Of a DNA stretch of 64,000 bases, positions 7,839 to 16,864 are shown piece by piece. Origin of the DNA: RGIG8745 sp045576655 (lineage in GTDB: Bacteria > Bacteroidota > Bacteroidia > Bacteroidales > Bacteroidaceae); NCBI GenBank assembly GCA_045576655.1, contig JAZNGW010000005.1, forward strand, positions 1-64,000, written 5' to 3'. The notes beneath the pieces are model-generated. The model was given only the letters and a program-made list of their open reading frames with translations. It was not told the DNA's origin and searched no databases. Both the position numbers and the translations under genes were made by a program. How positions within the stretch are numbered: position 1 is the stretch's first letter; every line of letters starts with the position of its first letter.

Positions 7839-9785
7839 TTAGTTTAGAAGTTCCTCGAGTTCCATTGACGCCGTTTCCCATTCTTCAACAGCGGTGTCGA
7901 GTTTCTTTTTCAGTTCGGCGTATTGGCTGATGAGCTGCATGTCGGCTGCGCCTTCTGGAGTTGCCATCTTTTCTTCTGCGGCGGCGATTTCCGTTTCAAT
8001 CTTTTCGATGCGCTGTTCGCAGTCTTTCACGGCCTTTTCCGCTTTTTTGCGCAGTTTGTTCTGCTCCTTCTGCTCCTCGTAGGAGAGGCGTCCTGCCGAT
8101 GCTTCCGGCTGAGCGGGAGGTGCAGCTTGCTGTGTGCGGTGGTTGGTTGCGCCGTCCAGTCTGGTGATGCCTTCGTTCTCCAGGCGCTTCATTTCAAGGA
8201 AGTCGTATATGCCGCCGATGTGCTCGCGAACCTTTCCGCCGCCAAACTCATAGACTTTGTCGACGAGTCCGTCGAGGAAGTCACGGTCGTGGCTCACCAC
8301 GATGACTGTGCCGTCAAACTCCTTTACGGCGTTCTTCAGCACATCCTTCGACCGCAGGTCGAGATGGTTGGTGGGCTCGTCGAGGATGAGCAGGTTGACA
8401 GGTTCGAGCAGCAGACGTATCATGGCCAGTCGGCTGCGTTCTCCGCCGGAGAGGACCTTAACGAATTTGTCGCTTGCCTCGCCTCCGAACATGAACGCTC
8501 CGAGCAGGTCGCGTATTTTGAGTCGCATGTCGCCCTTTGCCACTCTGTCTATGGTGTCGAACACGGTGATGTTGTCGTCGAGGAGTTGCGCCTGGTTCTG
8601 TGCGAAGTAGCCAATCTGCACGTTGTGTCCGATTTTCAGTTCGCCTCCGTGCTCAATCTCGTTCATTATGCACTTCACGAGCGTTGACTTGCCCTCGCCG
8701 TTGTTGCCCACGAAGGTCACCTTCTCGCCGCGGCGTATGGTGAGGTTGACGTTGCTGAACACGTTGTGCGCTCCGTAGTCCTTCTTCACTTCGTCGCAGA
8801 TGACAGGGAAGTCGCCGCTTCGCAGACAAGGAGGGAACTTCAGCCTGAGCATCGATGTGTCGACCTCGTCAATCTCAATTGGCACAATCTTTTCGAGTTG
8901 CTTGATTCGGCTCTGCACCTGGTTGGACTTTGTAGGTTTGTAGCGGAATCGCTCGATGAAGTCCTTTATTTCGGCAATCTCCTTCTGCTGGTTCTCGTAG
9001 GCTCGGAGTTGCTGTTCGCGGCGCTCCTCGCGCAGTCGGACGAAGTCGTCATACTTGACCTTGTAGTCGGTGATTCGTCCGCAAGATATTTCAATTGTGC
9101 GGTTGGTCACGTTGTTGATGAAAGCACGGTCGTGGCTCACGAGCATCACGGCGTTTGCCTTGGTGGCGAGGAAGGTCTCCAGCCACTGTATTGACCCGAT
9201 GTCGAGGTGGTTGGTAGGCTCGTCGAGCAGGAGCACCTCGGGCTTCTGCAAGAGTATTTTTGTCAGTTCGATGCGCATGCGCCATCCACCGGAGAACTCG
9301 CTTGTGGGGCGGTCGAAGTCTTCGCGACGGAATCCCAGTCCGATGAGCGTGCGCTCCAGTTCGGCACGGTAGTTCTGTCCTCCCATCATGAGGAACCGTT
9401 CGTTCTCGTGAGTGAACCTCTCCACCAGTTCCATGTATTCCTCCGACTCGTAGTCGGTGCGCTCAGCCAGTTGTGCGTTCATTCGGTCGAGTTCGGCTTG
9501 CATGTCGCTGATGTGTGCGAAAGCCGTCTCGGCCTCCTCCATCACGGTGCGCTCGTCGCTGAGCACCATGACCTGCGGCAGATAGCCCACTGTCACTCCC
9601 TTTTGCTTGGACACGCATCCGTCCGTTGGCTGCTGCTGGCCGGCAATGATCTTTAGCAGTGTGGACTTGCCCGCGCCGTTCTTGCCCACGAGGGCAATCC
9701 TGTCCTTCGGATTAACTACGAAACTGACGTCTGTGAACAGAGGTGTAGCGCTGAACTCTACCTTTAAGTTGTCGATTGATAGCAT
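7839..9785 (-). CDS. ABC-F family ATPase (Uup/EttA-like), translation factor or ribosome protection
   Basis: A 648-residue soluble protein with two ABC cassettes and no membrane span, the ABC-F layout. Cassette 1 carries GKNGAGKST near residue 34, signature SGGWR and LLLDEPTNHLD. Cassette 2 carries GNNGEGKST near residue 365, signature SGGERSR and LILDEPTNHLD. The inter-cassette linker (about residues 235-310) is rich in charged residues, as expected for the P-site tRNA interaction motif. A C-terminal coiled coil (about 560-648, rich in K and E) resembles Uup, which binds nucleic acid. It most likely acts on the ribosome; antibiotic resistance cannot be inferred. It lies upstream of the M13 gene and downstream of leuB on the same strand. 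The leader before the ATG is repetitive and poor in guanine. Confidence 0.93.
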   Translation of the reverse strand: MLSIDNLKVEFSATPLFTDVSFVVNPKDRIALVGKNGAGKSTLLKIIAGQQQPTDGCVSKQKGVTVGYLPQVMVLSDERTVMEEAETAFAHISDMQAELDRMNAQLAERTDYESEEYMELVERFTHENERFLMMGGQNYRAELERTLIGLGFRREDFDRPTSEFSGGWRMRIELTKILLQKPEVLLLDEPTNHLDIGSIQWLETFLATKANAVMLVSHDRAFINNVTNRTIEISCGRITDYKVKYDDFVRLREERREQQLRAYENQQKEIAEIKDFIERFRYKPTKSNQVQSRIKQLEKIVPIEIDEVDTSMLRLKFPPCLRSGDFPVICDEVKKDYGAHNVFSNVNLTIRRGEKVTFVGNNGEGKSTLVKCIMNEIEHGGELKIGHNVQIGYFAQNQAQLLDDNITVFDTIDRVAKGDMRLKIRDLLGAFMFGGEASDKFVKVLSGGERSRLAMIRLLLEPVNLLILDEPTNHLDLRSKDVLKNAVKEFDGTVIVVSHDRDFLDGLVDKVYEFGGGKVREHIGGIYDFLEMKRLENEGITRLDGATNHRTQQAAPPAQPEASAGRLSYEEQKEQNKLRKKAEKAVKDCEQRIEKIETEIAAAEEKMATPEGAADMQLISQYAELKKKLDTAVEEWETASMELEELLN

Positions 9786-9911
9786 TACTTTCTAACGGTA
9801 ACTTTAACGATAACGGGAACGAGGTGATGTTTAACGTTTATCGTTGATGGTTTATCGTTGATGGGGTATGAGGTAGACCTCAAAAACTTACAAACTTACA
9901 AACTCAAAAAC

Positions 9912-10973
9912 TTACTTCCTGACTATGTAGTCCACTATCCATGCACCCACTTCCTTGGTGCCGTACTTCTCGCCGCCCTCAACCTGTATTTCAGGAGTGC
10001 GCACGTTCTGGTCGAGACTTGCGTTGACAGCCTCGCGGATGAGTTTGCCCTCGGCCTTGAGGTTGAAGTACTCGAAGAGCATGGCTACGGAGAGAATCTG
10101 AGCCAACGGATTGGCGATGTTGAGGCCCTTAGCCTGTGGCCAAGAACCGTGGATAGGCTCGAACACAGGTGTGTGTTCGCCTGTAGAAGCTGATGGGAGG
10201 AGTCCCATAGAACCTGTTATGCACGAACCCTCGTCGGTGAGGATGTCGCCGAAGGTGTTCTCCGTCACCATCACGTCGAAGAACTTAGGTTCCTGAATCA
10301 TGCGCATGGCAGCGTTGTCGACATACATGTAGTCGGTGGTCACTTCGGGATACTGCGGAGCCATCTCCTGCGCTACCTGACGCCACAGACGGCTTGAAGC
10401 GAGCACGTTGGCCTTGTCGACCACTGTGAGGTGCTTGTTGCGACGCATGGCATACTCGAATGCCACCTTGAGGATTCGCACCACCTCAGGACGAGTGTAG
10501 TAGTTAGTGTCGTAAGCCTTGTCGTTATCCTGATATTTCTCGCCGAAATACATGCCGCCCGTCAGCTCGCGGATGCAGATGAAGTCGGCGCCGCGCACGA
10601 GTTCGTCCTTGAGCGGTGACTTGTGGATGAGGCAGTCGAACGTCTCCACCGGACGTATGTTGGCGAAGAGACCGAGTTTCTTGCGCATGGCAAGGAGTCC
10701 CTGCTCTGGGCGCACCTTGGCGTTAGGGTTGTTGTCAAACTTAGGGTCGCCCACCGATGCGAAAAGCACGGCGTCGGCATCCATACATATCTTGAACGTC
10801 TCTTCAGGGAACGGATCGCCCACCTTGTCGATGGCGTCTGCTCCCACGAGAGCATATTCGTAACTGAGTTCGTGGCCGAACTTTTCACAAACGGCTTTTG
10901 CCACGGCCAGTCCCTGCTCCATGATTTCCGGTCCGATACCATCGCCCGGCAATACTGCTAATTTGAGTTTCAT
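9912..10973 (-). CDS. leuB: 3-isopropylmalate dehydrogenase
   Basis: Catalyses NAD-dependent oxidative decarboxylation of 3-isopropylmalate in leucine biosynthesis, in the cytosol. The ATG at 10973 gives 353 residues starting MKLKLAVLPGDGIGPEIM, the typical LeuB start. Also visible are RELTGGMYFGE, the substrate region with VDKANVLASSRLWR, and DNAAMRMI followed by TENTFGDILTDE, which bind magnesium and substrate. The NAD site GSMGLLPSAS and HGSWPQAKG are in the C-terminal part. A longer start at 11015 has no support. Other leu genes are not in the window. Confidence 0.96.
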   Translation of the reverse strand: MKLKLAVLPGDGIGPEIMEQGLAVAKAVCEKFGHELSYEYALVGADAIDKVGDPFPEETFKICMDADAVLFASVGDPKFDNNPNAKVRPEQGLLAMRKKLGLFANIRPVETFDCLIHKSPLKDELVRGADFICIRELTGGMYFGEKYQDNDKAYDTNYYTRPEVVRILKVAFEYAMRRNKHLTVVDKANVLASSRLWRQVAQEMAPQYPEVTTDYMYVDNAAMRMIQEPKFFDVMVTENTFGDILTDEGSCITGSMGLLPSASTGEHTPVFEPIHGSWPQAKGLNIANPLAQILSVAMLFEYFNLKAEGKLIREAVNASLDQNVRTPEIQVEGGEKYGTKEVGAWIVDYIVRK

Positions 10974-11019
10974 ACTTATTGAATGTGTTATATTGTTTCC
11001 GATAATAATATTCAAATTG

Positions 11020-11027
11020 CAAAAATA
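11020..11027 (-). promoter_or_regulatory. -7 element for leuB
   Basis: The minus strand reads TATTTTTG, matching TAnnTTTG, about 47 nt before the leuB ATG and just past the fkp stop. Confidence 0.35.
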
Positions 11028-11052
11028 CTCAAATTTCCTGAAATACGCAGTG

Positions 11053-13917
11053 TTAGCTTCTCGATATTTGCAGTCCTTTGTCCGACAACGACATGTCGAT
11101 AAACCTTGACGATTCGGTCAGAGGGTGGGATGTGAGCACTTCCTTTATTCGGTTTGCGGCTTGAGGGTCTTTGGCAACCATGTAGAGGTAGCCGCCTCCG
11201 CCAGCTCCTGGAAGTTTGTAACCTAAGCAGTAGTCGTCGATTTGTCGGCAAAGGTTGGCGATGATTTCAGGCTCGGTGCCAGGGTCGAGAGCTTTGTTCT
11301 GTTGCCAAGTCTTGCGAATCAGTTTGCCGTACTGCTGGAAGTCGCCCAACTGTATCGTCTCGAACAAGTCCATCGTGTGCTGCTTCATCTGGTTCAAGAT
11401 GGTGAGGTGCTCGTTTGAATTGAGGAACATGCCCTGCACTATTTCTGCCAAGATGTTCTTGGCGGTGCGTGTCACTCCGGTATAATATAGCAAGTGGCAT
11501 TGTTGATAGTCTGACTGGCGGAAGAAGGTCTCAGGCAACCATCTGACGACAGGCTTCTGGTCGAATCCCTTCTCGGTCTGAAGTAGTTTGATGCCAGGCA
11601 TAATGCCTCCGTACTGGTCCTGCCAACCTCCGCCCGTGGTAAGCATCTGCTCCAGGATGAGCGACTTGTTGCCAATTTCATACTTGTCCCATCCCAGTCC
11701 GCAGAAGTCAGCCAAAGCGCCAATTACAGTTGACGACAAGATTGAACTTGTGCCAAGACCTGAACCTGCAGGTATGGCTGACAGAAGAGTTATCTCGATG
11801 CCAGAACCGAATGCAGACAGTTGCTGTTGCAACGATGAGTACTTCTCGGCGCAGAATTCGGGGAGGAATCCGCAAAGTGCCAGTGCCGCCTTAGGAATGG
11901 AAAACGGCGAACCTACTTTGTTGAACTTGCCCAGTTCGTCGTATGAGGTGATAACCTCTTCCGTGCCGAGGTCGATGGAGCGGCATTTGATGTGCTGTTC
12001 CTTAGTCGGCTTTACATATACTTGTAGCGGTTGCTGTCCGTTGAGGTCGATAGAAAAGTTGATGACGTTGCCTCCGCACGACAGGCAGAACGGAGGTGTG
12101 TCGGTCCATCCGCCAGCAATGTCAATACGCACAGCCGAGCGTCCCCATACGATTTGGTCTTTGTAGACATTGAGTCTTGGCAGCTGAGGAGTTAGCGCCG
12201 CGCTATTGATAAATTGACGCTGAAGAATTTCGAACGCTTCAGCCTCGTGCTTCGAACCGTCCAACCCCTTGTTCTTTTGAACTTGGGCACGGAACATGGC
12301 GTCGTGGATCTGTTGCATCGGAGTGCTGTCGGTTGCTATGCTTGGCGGCATACTGATGTCGGCATCGGCATACTTACGCGCAACGTCCTTCAGGTCAATT
12401 TGGTAGAAAACGGAGTTCTTATAGTTTTCTGCAATCTGAGGCAGATTCTTATTGAGAAACTCTTTTCGCTGATTGCTCAACCGCTTCAGATTGGCAAGGT
12501 CGGAAATACCGTTTGCCGACAGGCGCTGGAGCGATTTCCACTCCTTGCTGAGGTCTTCAGCAGGAGTTGCCGACAGCATCCAAGCGAGGAGTTTTCCTGC
12601 CAAATTCAGGTTGTCGCACACGGGGAAGAGGTCCGTGTCCTGAATGTCGCGAGTATTAACCAAATCGCTAACCTCAATGTTATGCGCTTTCATCCATTCA
12701 GGCATAGGCATACCGATAAATTCGGTGCTCTCCGAAGTGATGTCGCCTCGCATAATATCGTGAAATCCGTAAGGGCGAACGGCGTAGGACGTTTCGCCAA
12801 TAGGCTGTATGTCTACACATTGCCCCTCCGTGAGCGCTATCAGCCAGTCGTTGTGTGGCACTCCAGTCACTACGTTCTTAGTGCTGATGGTCCACGAAGA
12901 AGGGATGTGCGAATTTTCAATCCACAGATTAGAGTTCTTCTCCGTCAGCCCAATTCCTATCAAAGCGTTCTGCGTGAACATAGCGCTGTGCTTCTTTACG
13001 CTGCGCTGAATTATCATTCTCTGGTCCAGCACAAGGTTCTGCAGCGCCGCGGTCGATGTTATCATTTCGGCGGTTGTGCCGTAATGGTAGAACTCGCCAC
13101 CCTCAAGAGGCAACACCATCACCTTTAGCGAATTGATTTCGTCGTCGAGCGCCGTAGGGTGCTCGCCCAGAGCTGTGCCGAACTCAGCATAAAGATCGTA
13201 TGCCTTGTAGTCGTTGGCATCGCCTGACGATTCGGCAGGAGCGTGCTTGTACGAACGGCGGCGCAATATGTCCACAGCCTTGTCGCTGAGCAACCACACG
13301 CCGATGTCCATCATTGCGAAATGCGTCAACGACAAATCCGCCATTCTCTCTGTCGAAGGTTTCTGAAGAACAAAGTCCAGGATGTTGGGAGTGCTGCGCT
13401 TCATGAAGTACACACCGTGGTTCTTGGCAAGCGTAGGATTGACCCACAGACCATAACACACTACGTCGGCTTCTGGAATCGGTTGCAGCTTTTGAGTAGA
13501 GCGTATGAAGACGTCGCCCGACACCACCAGCGTGTGCAGCGAGTCGGGAGCCTCTCGCATGATGCTTTCGTACAGAGGTAACTGGAGGTCGAGCAGAGTC
13601 TGGTCTATTCTCTGTCCGCGCTCCCATCTGAACACTGGTATCGGAGTTGATGTCTTGCCGCACGCCGCATAGGCAGGCAGACGCCTTGACTGACCTCCAG
13701 CGTGAACGAGTATGCGCTTCTCTTTCGCTATCCATGAGCTGAACGAGTGTTCCCCTTCGCCCCTCATGGCCTGTTCCAGCAGCCATACCGTTCCGCCGCC
13801 GCTACCCAGACGGTAGCCCACAGGGTCCGAAGTGCAAAAATATTCCTTTTCCGAAAGTCCGTTTATCTTCAAGTGTTCCCTTGCCGCATTAGGAGGCAAC
13901 GACAGTAGTTTCTTCAT
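11053..13917 (-). CDS. fkp: Bifunctional L-fucokinase / GDP-L-fucose pyrophosphorylase
   Basis: Converts salvaged L-fucose to fucose-1-phosphate and then to GDP-fucose, which feeds fucosylation of capsule and surface glycoproteins in Bacteroidales. The ATG at 13917 gives 954 residues, close to the B. fragilis Fkp length. The N-terminal nucleotidyltransferase half has VHAGGQSRRLPAY near residue 75. The C-terminal GHMP-kinase half has GGWTDTPPFCLSCGG near residue 600, the ATP-binding IPAGSGLGTSS near 717, and the third GHMP motif LPGAGGGGYLYM close to the C-terminus. It is divergent from serB. A TAACTTTG element lies upstream. No other fucose genes are nearby. Confidence 0.95.
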   Translation of the reverse strand: MKKLLSLPPNAAREHLKINGLSEKEYFCTSDPVGYRLGSGGGTVWLLEQAMRGEGEHSFSSWIAKEKRILVHAGGQSRRLPAYAACGKTSTPIPVFRWERGQRIDQTLLDLQLPLYESIMREAPDSLHTLVVSGDVFIRSTQKLQPIPEADVVCYGLWVNPTLAKNHGVYFMKRSTPNILDFVLQKPSTERMADLSLTHFAMMDIGVWLLSDKAVDILRRRSYKHAPAESSGDANDYKAYDLYAEFGTALGEHPTALDDEINSLKVMVLPLEGGEFYHYGTTAEMITSTAALQNLVLDQRMIIQRSVKKHSAMFTQNALIGIGLTEKNSNLWIENSHIPSSWTISTKNVVTGVPHNDWLIALTEGQCVDIQPIGETSYAVRPYGFHDIMRGDITSESTEFIGMPMPEWMKAHNIEVSDLVNTRDIQDTDLFPVCDNLNLAGKLLAWMLSATPAEDLSKEWKSLQRLSANGISDLANLKRLSNQRKEFLNKNLPQIAENYKNSVFYQIDLKDVARKYADADISMPPSIATDSTPMQQIHDAMFRAQVQKNKGLDGSKHEAEAFEILQRQFINSAALTPQLPRLNVYKDQIVWGRSAVRIDIAGGWTDTPPFCLSCGGNVINFSIDLNGQQPLQVYVKPTKEQHIKCRSIDLGTEEVITSYDELGKFNKVGSPFSIPKAALALCGFLPEFCAEKYSSLQQQLSAFGSGIEITLLSAIPAGSGLGTSSILSSTVIGALADFCGLGWDKYEIGNKSLILEQMLTTGGGWQDQYGGIMPGIKLLQTEKGFDQKPVVRWLPETFFRQSDYQQCHLLYYTGVTRTAKNILAEIVQGMFLNSNEHLTILNQMKQHTMDLFETIQLGDFQQYGKLIRKTWQQNKALDPGTEPEIIANLCRQIDDYCLGYKLPGAGGGGYLYMVAKDPQAANRIKEVLTSHPLTESSRFIDMSLSDKGLQISRS

Positions 13918-13949
13918 TTTCTTTATAGATTCGAGTTGATGCAACACGA

Positions 13950-13957
13950 CAAAGTTA
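13950..13957 (-). promoter_or_regulatory. -7 element for fkp
   Basis: The minus strand reads TAACTTTG, an exact TAnnTTTG match, 32 nt before the fkp ATG. Confidence 0.4.
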
Positions 13958-14065
13958 CTGATTTTTCCTGCTCGGCAAGCGCTTTTCTGAGGTAAATGCT
14001 CCTCCGTTTTAAAATAAATGCTTAAGCGTTTGTATCTTTTTGGAGAAGCAAAAACTTGGCGCGGG

Positions 14066-14097
14066 GCTCCTTATACCGAAATAAAACGCTAAATTTG
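14066..14097 (+). promoter_or_regulatory. Promoter of serB
   Basis: TTGG at 14066-14069 and TAAATTTG at 14090-14097 are separated by 20 nt, fitting the -33 TTTG / -7 TAnnTTTG Bacteroidetes promoter layout. The serB ATG follows at 14119. Confidence 0.55.
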
Positions 14098-14118
14098 CAT
14101 AACGAAAACTACGAACCT

Positions 14119-15342
14119 ATGGCTAAGGAACTTATTCTTATACGCATAACAGGCGAGGACCGTCCTGGTCTTACCGCTTCGATTATGTCAATTCTGGCGC
14201 GCTACGACGTGACGATTCTCGACATCGGTCAGGCTGACATTCACAGCACTCTGTCGCTGGGCATACTGATTCGTGTGCTGGAGGACAACTCTGGTCACGT
14301 GATGAAGGAACTGCTATTCAAGGCAAGCGAACTGGGCGTGAACATCCGTTTCTTCCCTGTCGATGCCGACGACCACGAGGCTTGGGTGAAGCGCCAGGGC
14401 AAGAACCGCTACATCCTCACTTTGCTTGGCAGAAAACTCTCTGCCCATCAGATTGAGGCGGTGACCAAACTCATTGCTGACCAGGGGCTGAACATCGACT
14501 CCATCCGTCGTTTGTCGGGGCGCATCTCAATTGCCGAACCGAGAAAGAACGTGAGGGCGTGCATTGAGTTTTCCGTTCGCGGAACTCCTCGCGAGGGCAT
14601 GCAGGCGGAGCTTCTGCGTCTGTCGAGCGAGATGGGCATGGACTGCTCGTTCCAGATAGACAACATGTATCGCCGTATGCGCCGGCTCATCTGCTTCGAT
14701 ATGGACTCGACGCTGATTCAGACGGAGGTGATCGACGAGCTTGCCATGCGTGCCGGTGTGGGCGACAAGGTGAAGGAGATTACGGAGCGTGCCATGAGGG
14801 GCGAGATTGACTTCAAGGAGAGTTTCACCGAGCGTGTGGCTCTGCTCAAGGGTCTCGACTCGAGGGTGATGCAGGACATTGCCGAGAATCTTCCTATCAC
14901 GGAGGGTGTGGACCGACTGATGTATGTGCTCAAGCGCTATGGCTACAAGATTGCCATCCTGTCGGGAGGATTCACGTATTTCGGCGAGTACTTGCAGAAG
15001 AAGTACGGCATCGACTACGTGTATGCCAACGAACTGGAGATAGACGAGAACGGCATTCTGACGGGTCGCTACCTGGGCGAGATTGTTGACGGACGCCGCA
15101 AGGCTGAACTGCTGAAACTCATCGCTCAGGTCGAGAAGGTGGACATCGCTCAGACCATTGCCGTGGGCGACGGTGCTAACGACCTGCCTATGCTGAGCGA
15201 GGCGGGACTGGGCATCGCCTTCCACGCCAAACCGCGTGTGGTGGCCAACGCCAAGCAGTCGATAAACACCATCGGGCTTGACGGTGTGCTCTATTTCCTC
15301 GGTTTCAAGGATTCTTATCTCGACGAGAAGGGAAGGGAATGA
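14119..15342 (+). CDS. serB: Phosphoserine phosphatase with N-terminal ACT domains
   Basis: Dephosphorylates O-phosphoserine in the last step of serine biosynthesis. The ATG at 14119 gives 407 residues starting MAKELILIRITGEDRPG, an ACT-domain opening; two ACT-like segments fill roughly residues 1-180 and probably bind an amino-acid regulator. The HAD phosphatase domain begins at about 190 with the nucleophile motif FDMDSTL, and ends with AVGDGANDLPML near 348, the magnesium-binding motif. A further-upstream start at 14056 lies before the promoter's likely start site and is rejected. Some 407-residue ACT-ACT-HAD SerB proteins are typical of Bacteroidetes. Confidence 0.95.
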   Translation: MAKELILIRITGEDRPGLTASIMSILARYDVTILDIGQADIHSTLSLGILIRVLEDNSGHVMKELLFKASELGVNIRFFPVDADDHEAWVKRQGKNRYILTLLGRKLSAHQIEAVTKLIADQGLNIDSIRRLSGRISIAEPRKNVRACIEFSVRGTPREGMQAELLRLSSEMGMDCSFQIDNMYRRMRRLICFDMDSTLIQTEVIDELAMRAGVGDKVKEITERAMRGEIDFKESFTERVALLKGLDSRVMQDIAENLPITEGVDRLMYVLKRYGYKIAILSGGFTYFGEYLQKKYGIDYVYANELEIDENGILTGRYLGEIVDGRRKAELLKLIAQVEKVDIAQTIAVGDGANDLPMLSEAGLGIAFHAKPRVVANAKQSINTIGLDGVLYFLGFKDSYLDEKGRE

Positions 15343-15511
15343 GTGAGTTTTTAAGTTAAAAGTTGAGAGTTAAAAGTTAATAGTTGAAAGTTTTAAGTTA
15401 ATAGTTAAGAGCTTTATCAAGTGGTTGCAGGAGTCCTGAAGTTCAGAAGTTCAGATGATGCCTTAACTTCTTAACTCCCTTTAACTCCTTAACTCCTGCA
15501 CTTCTCTAAAT
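15343..15511 (+). repeat. Low-complexity leader of TTAACTCC-like phrases
   Basis: 15351-15411 repeats AGTTAAAAGTT-like units; 15461-15508 repeats CTTAACTCC-like units with few guanines and ends at the next start codon. Similar phrases recur before many other genes in this window. Confidence 0.6.
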
Positions 15512-16837
15512 ATGTACAAGAAACATTTCTTATTGATAACACGCCTGGGGTTCCCGATTGTCGTAGCGCAGTTGGGAACTATTGTGACAGGCTTTGCCGA
15601 CACGATGATGGTGGGGCAGTACGGCACAGACGAGCTGTCGGCTGCCGGATTCACTAACAACGTGTTCGGACTGGTCATATACTTCCTGTTGGGATTTTCT
15701 TACAGCACTACGCCCGTGGTGGGGGCCTTCTACGGACAGGGGAGATATGCCGATGCGGCGCGCTCGCTCAAGGAGAGCCTGTTGGCAAACATGGGGTCGT
15801 GTGGCGTGGTGGTGGCGCTGATGACGGTGCTCTACTTCAACCTGCATCTGCTGGGGCAGCCGGAGGAACTCCTGCCGCTCATCCGCCCTTACTTCCTTGT
15901 GGTGCTGGCGTCGATGCCGTTCGTGTCGGCGTTCAATGCCCTGAAGCAGTTCTGCGACGGAGTGGGCGATACGAAGATGCCGATGTGGGTGATGATAGGC
16001 GGAAACGTGCTGAACATCATCGGCAACTATATGCTCATCTTCGGAGAGTGGGGATGTCCCGAACTGGGGCTTGTGGGTGCGGGTGTGGCTACGCTAATAG
16101 CCCGTGTGATGATGGTTGTGGCAATCATGGCCGCCATTCTGTTCACTAAACGCTATGCCATGTATCGCGGAGGGCTGCGCATGTCTGTGACGGGCGAGGG
16201 GGTGAAACACCTCTCTCGCAAGGGACTGCCCGTCGGGCTTCAGCTCTGCATGGAGGCATCGGCGTTCAGCCTGTGCGGAGTGATGATGGGATGGATAGGC
16301 GCTGTGCCGCTGGCTGCTCATCAAGTGATGTGTACCATCAGCACGCTGTGCTTCATGGTCTACTACGGCATAGGTGCCGCTGTGGCAATACGTATCAGCC
16401 ACTTCCGCGGACAGGGCCAATGGACCGAGGTGAGGCGGGTGGCAGGTGTGGGACTTGCCATGACACTTGCCACCGGTCTGATTCTGTCGGTGCTGATATT
16501 CGTGTTGCGCTATCCGATAGCGTCGATGTTTACCACGAGCGAAGATGTGGTGAGAGTGGTTGTGGCCCTTGTGGCGCCTATGATGGTCTATCAGATTGGC
16601 GACTGCATCCAGATTGTCTATGCCAACGCCCTCCGCGCCATTGAAGACGTGAAGATGATGATGATGTATGCCTTCATTGCCTACATCCTTGTGTCCATAC
16701 CCCTGAGTTATCTGTTCGCTTTCACTTTTGGCATGGGCCCTGAAGGCATCTGGTGGGCGTTCCCGTTCGGACTGACTACGGCGGGAGTGCTGTTCCTGAC
16801 GAGATTCAACAAGACTACACGACAGAAATGTCGTTAG
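15512..16837 (+). CDS. MATE family multidrug/metabolite efflux transporter (first of a tandem pair)
   Basis: A 441-residue polytopic membrane protein with about twelve hydrophobic segments. The opening GFPIVVAQLGTIVTGFADTM has the MATE signature (PIVVAQL...G..D..MVG), and QFCDGVGDTKMPM in the first-half end matches the conserved loop of NorM-type proteins. It likely exports cationic compounds using an Na+ or H+ gradient; the substrate is unknown. A second MATE gene begins 27 nt after its stop, so the two probably share a transcript. Confidence 0.92.
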   Translation: MYKKHFLLITRLGFPIVVAQLGTIVTGFADTMMVGQYGTDELSAAGFTNNVFGLVIYFLLGFSYSTTPVVGAFYGQGRYADAARSLKESLLANMGSCGVVVALMTVLYFNLHLLGQPEELLPLIRPYFLVVLASMPFVSAFNALKQFCDGVGDTKMPMWVMIGGNVLNIIGNYMLIFGEWGCPELGLVGAGVATLIARVMMVVAIMAAILFTKRYAMYRGGLRMSVTGEGVKHLSRKGLPVGLQLCMEASAFSLCGVMMGWIGAVPLAAHQVMCTISTLCFMVYYGIGAAVAIRISHFRGQGQWTEVRRVAGVGLAMTLATGLILSVLIFVLRYPIASMFTTSEDVVRVVVALVAPMMVYQIGDCIQIVYANALRAIEDVKMMMMYAFIAYILVSIPLSYLFAFTFGMGPEGIWWAFPFGLTTAGVLFLTRFNKTTRQKCR

Positions 16838-16864
16838 ATACAACCACATATAAACGGGCTGAAC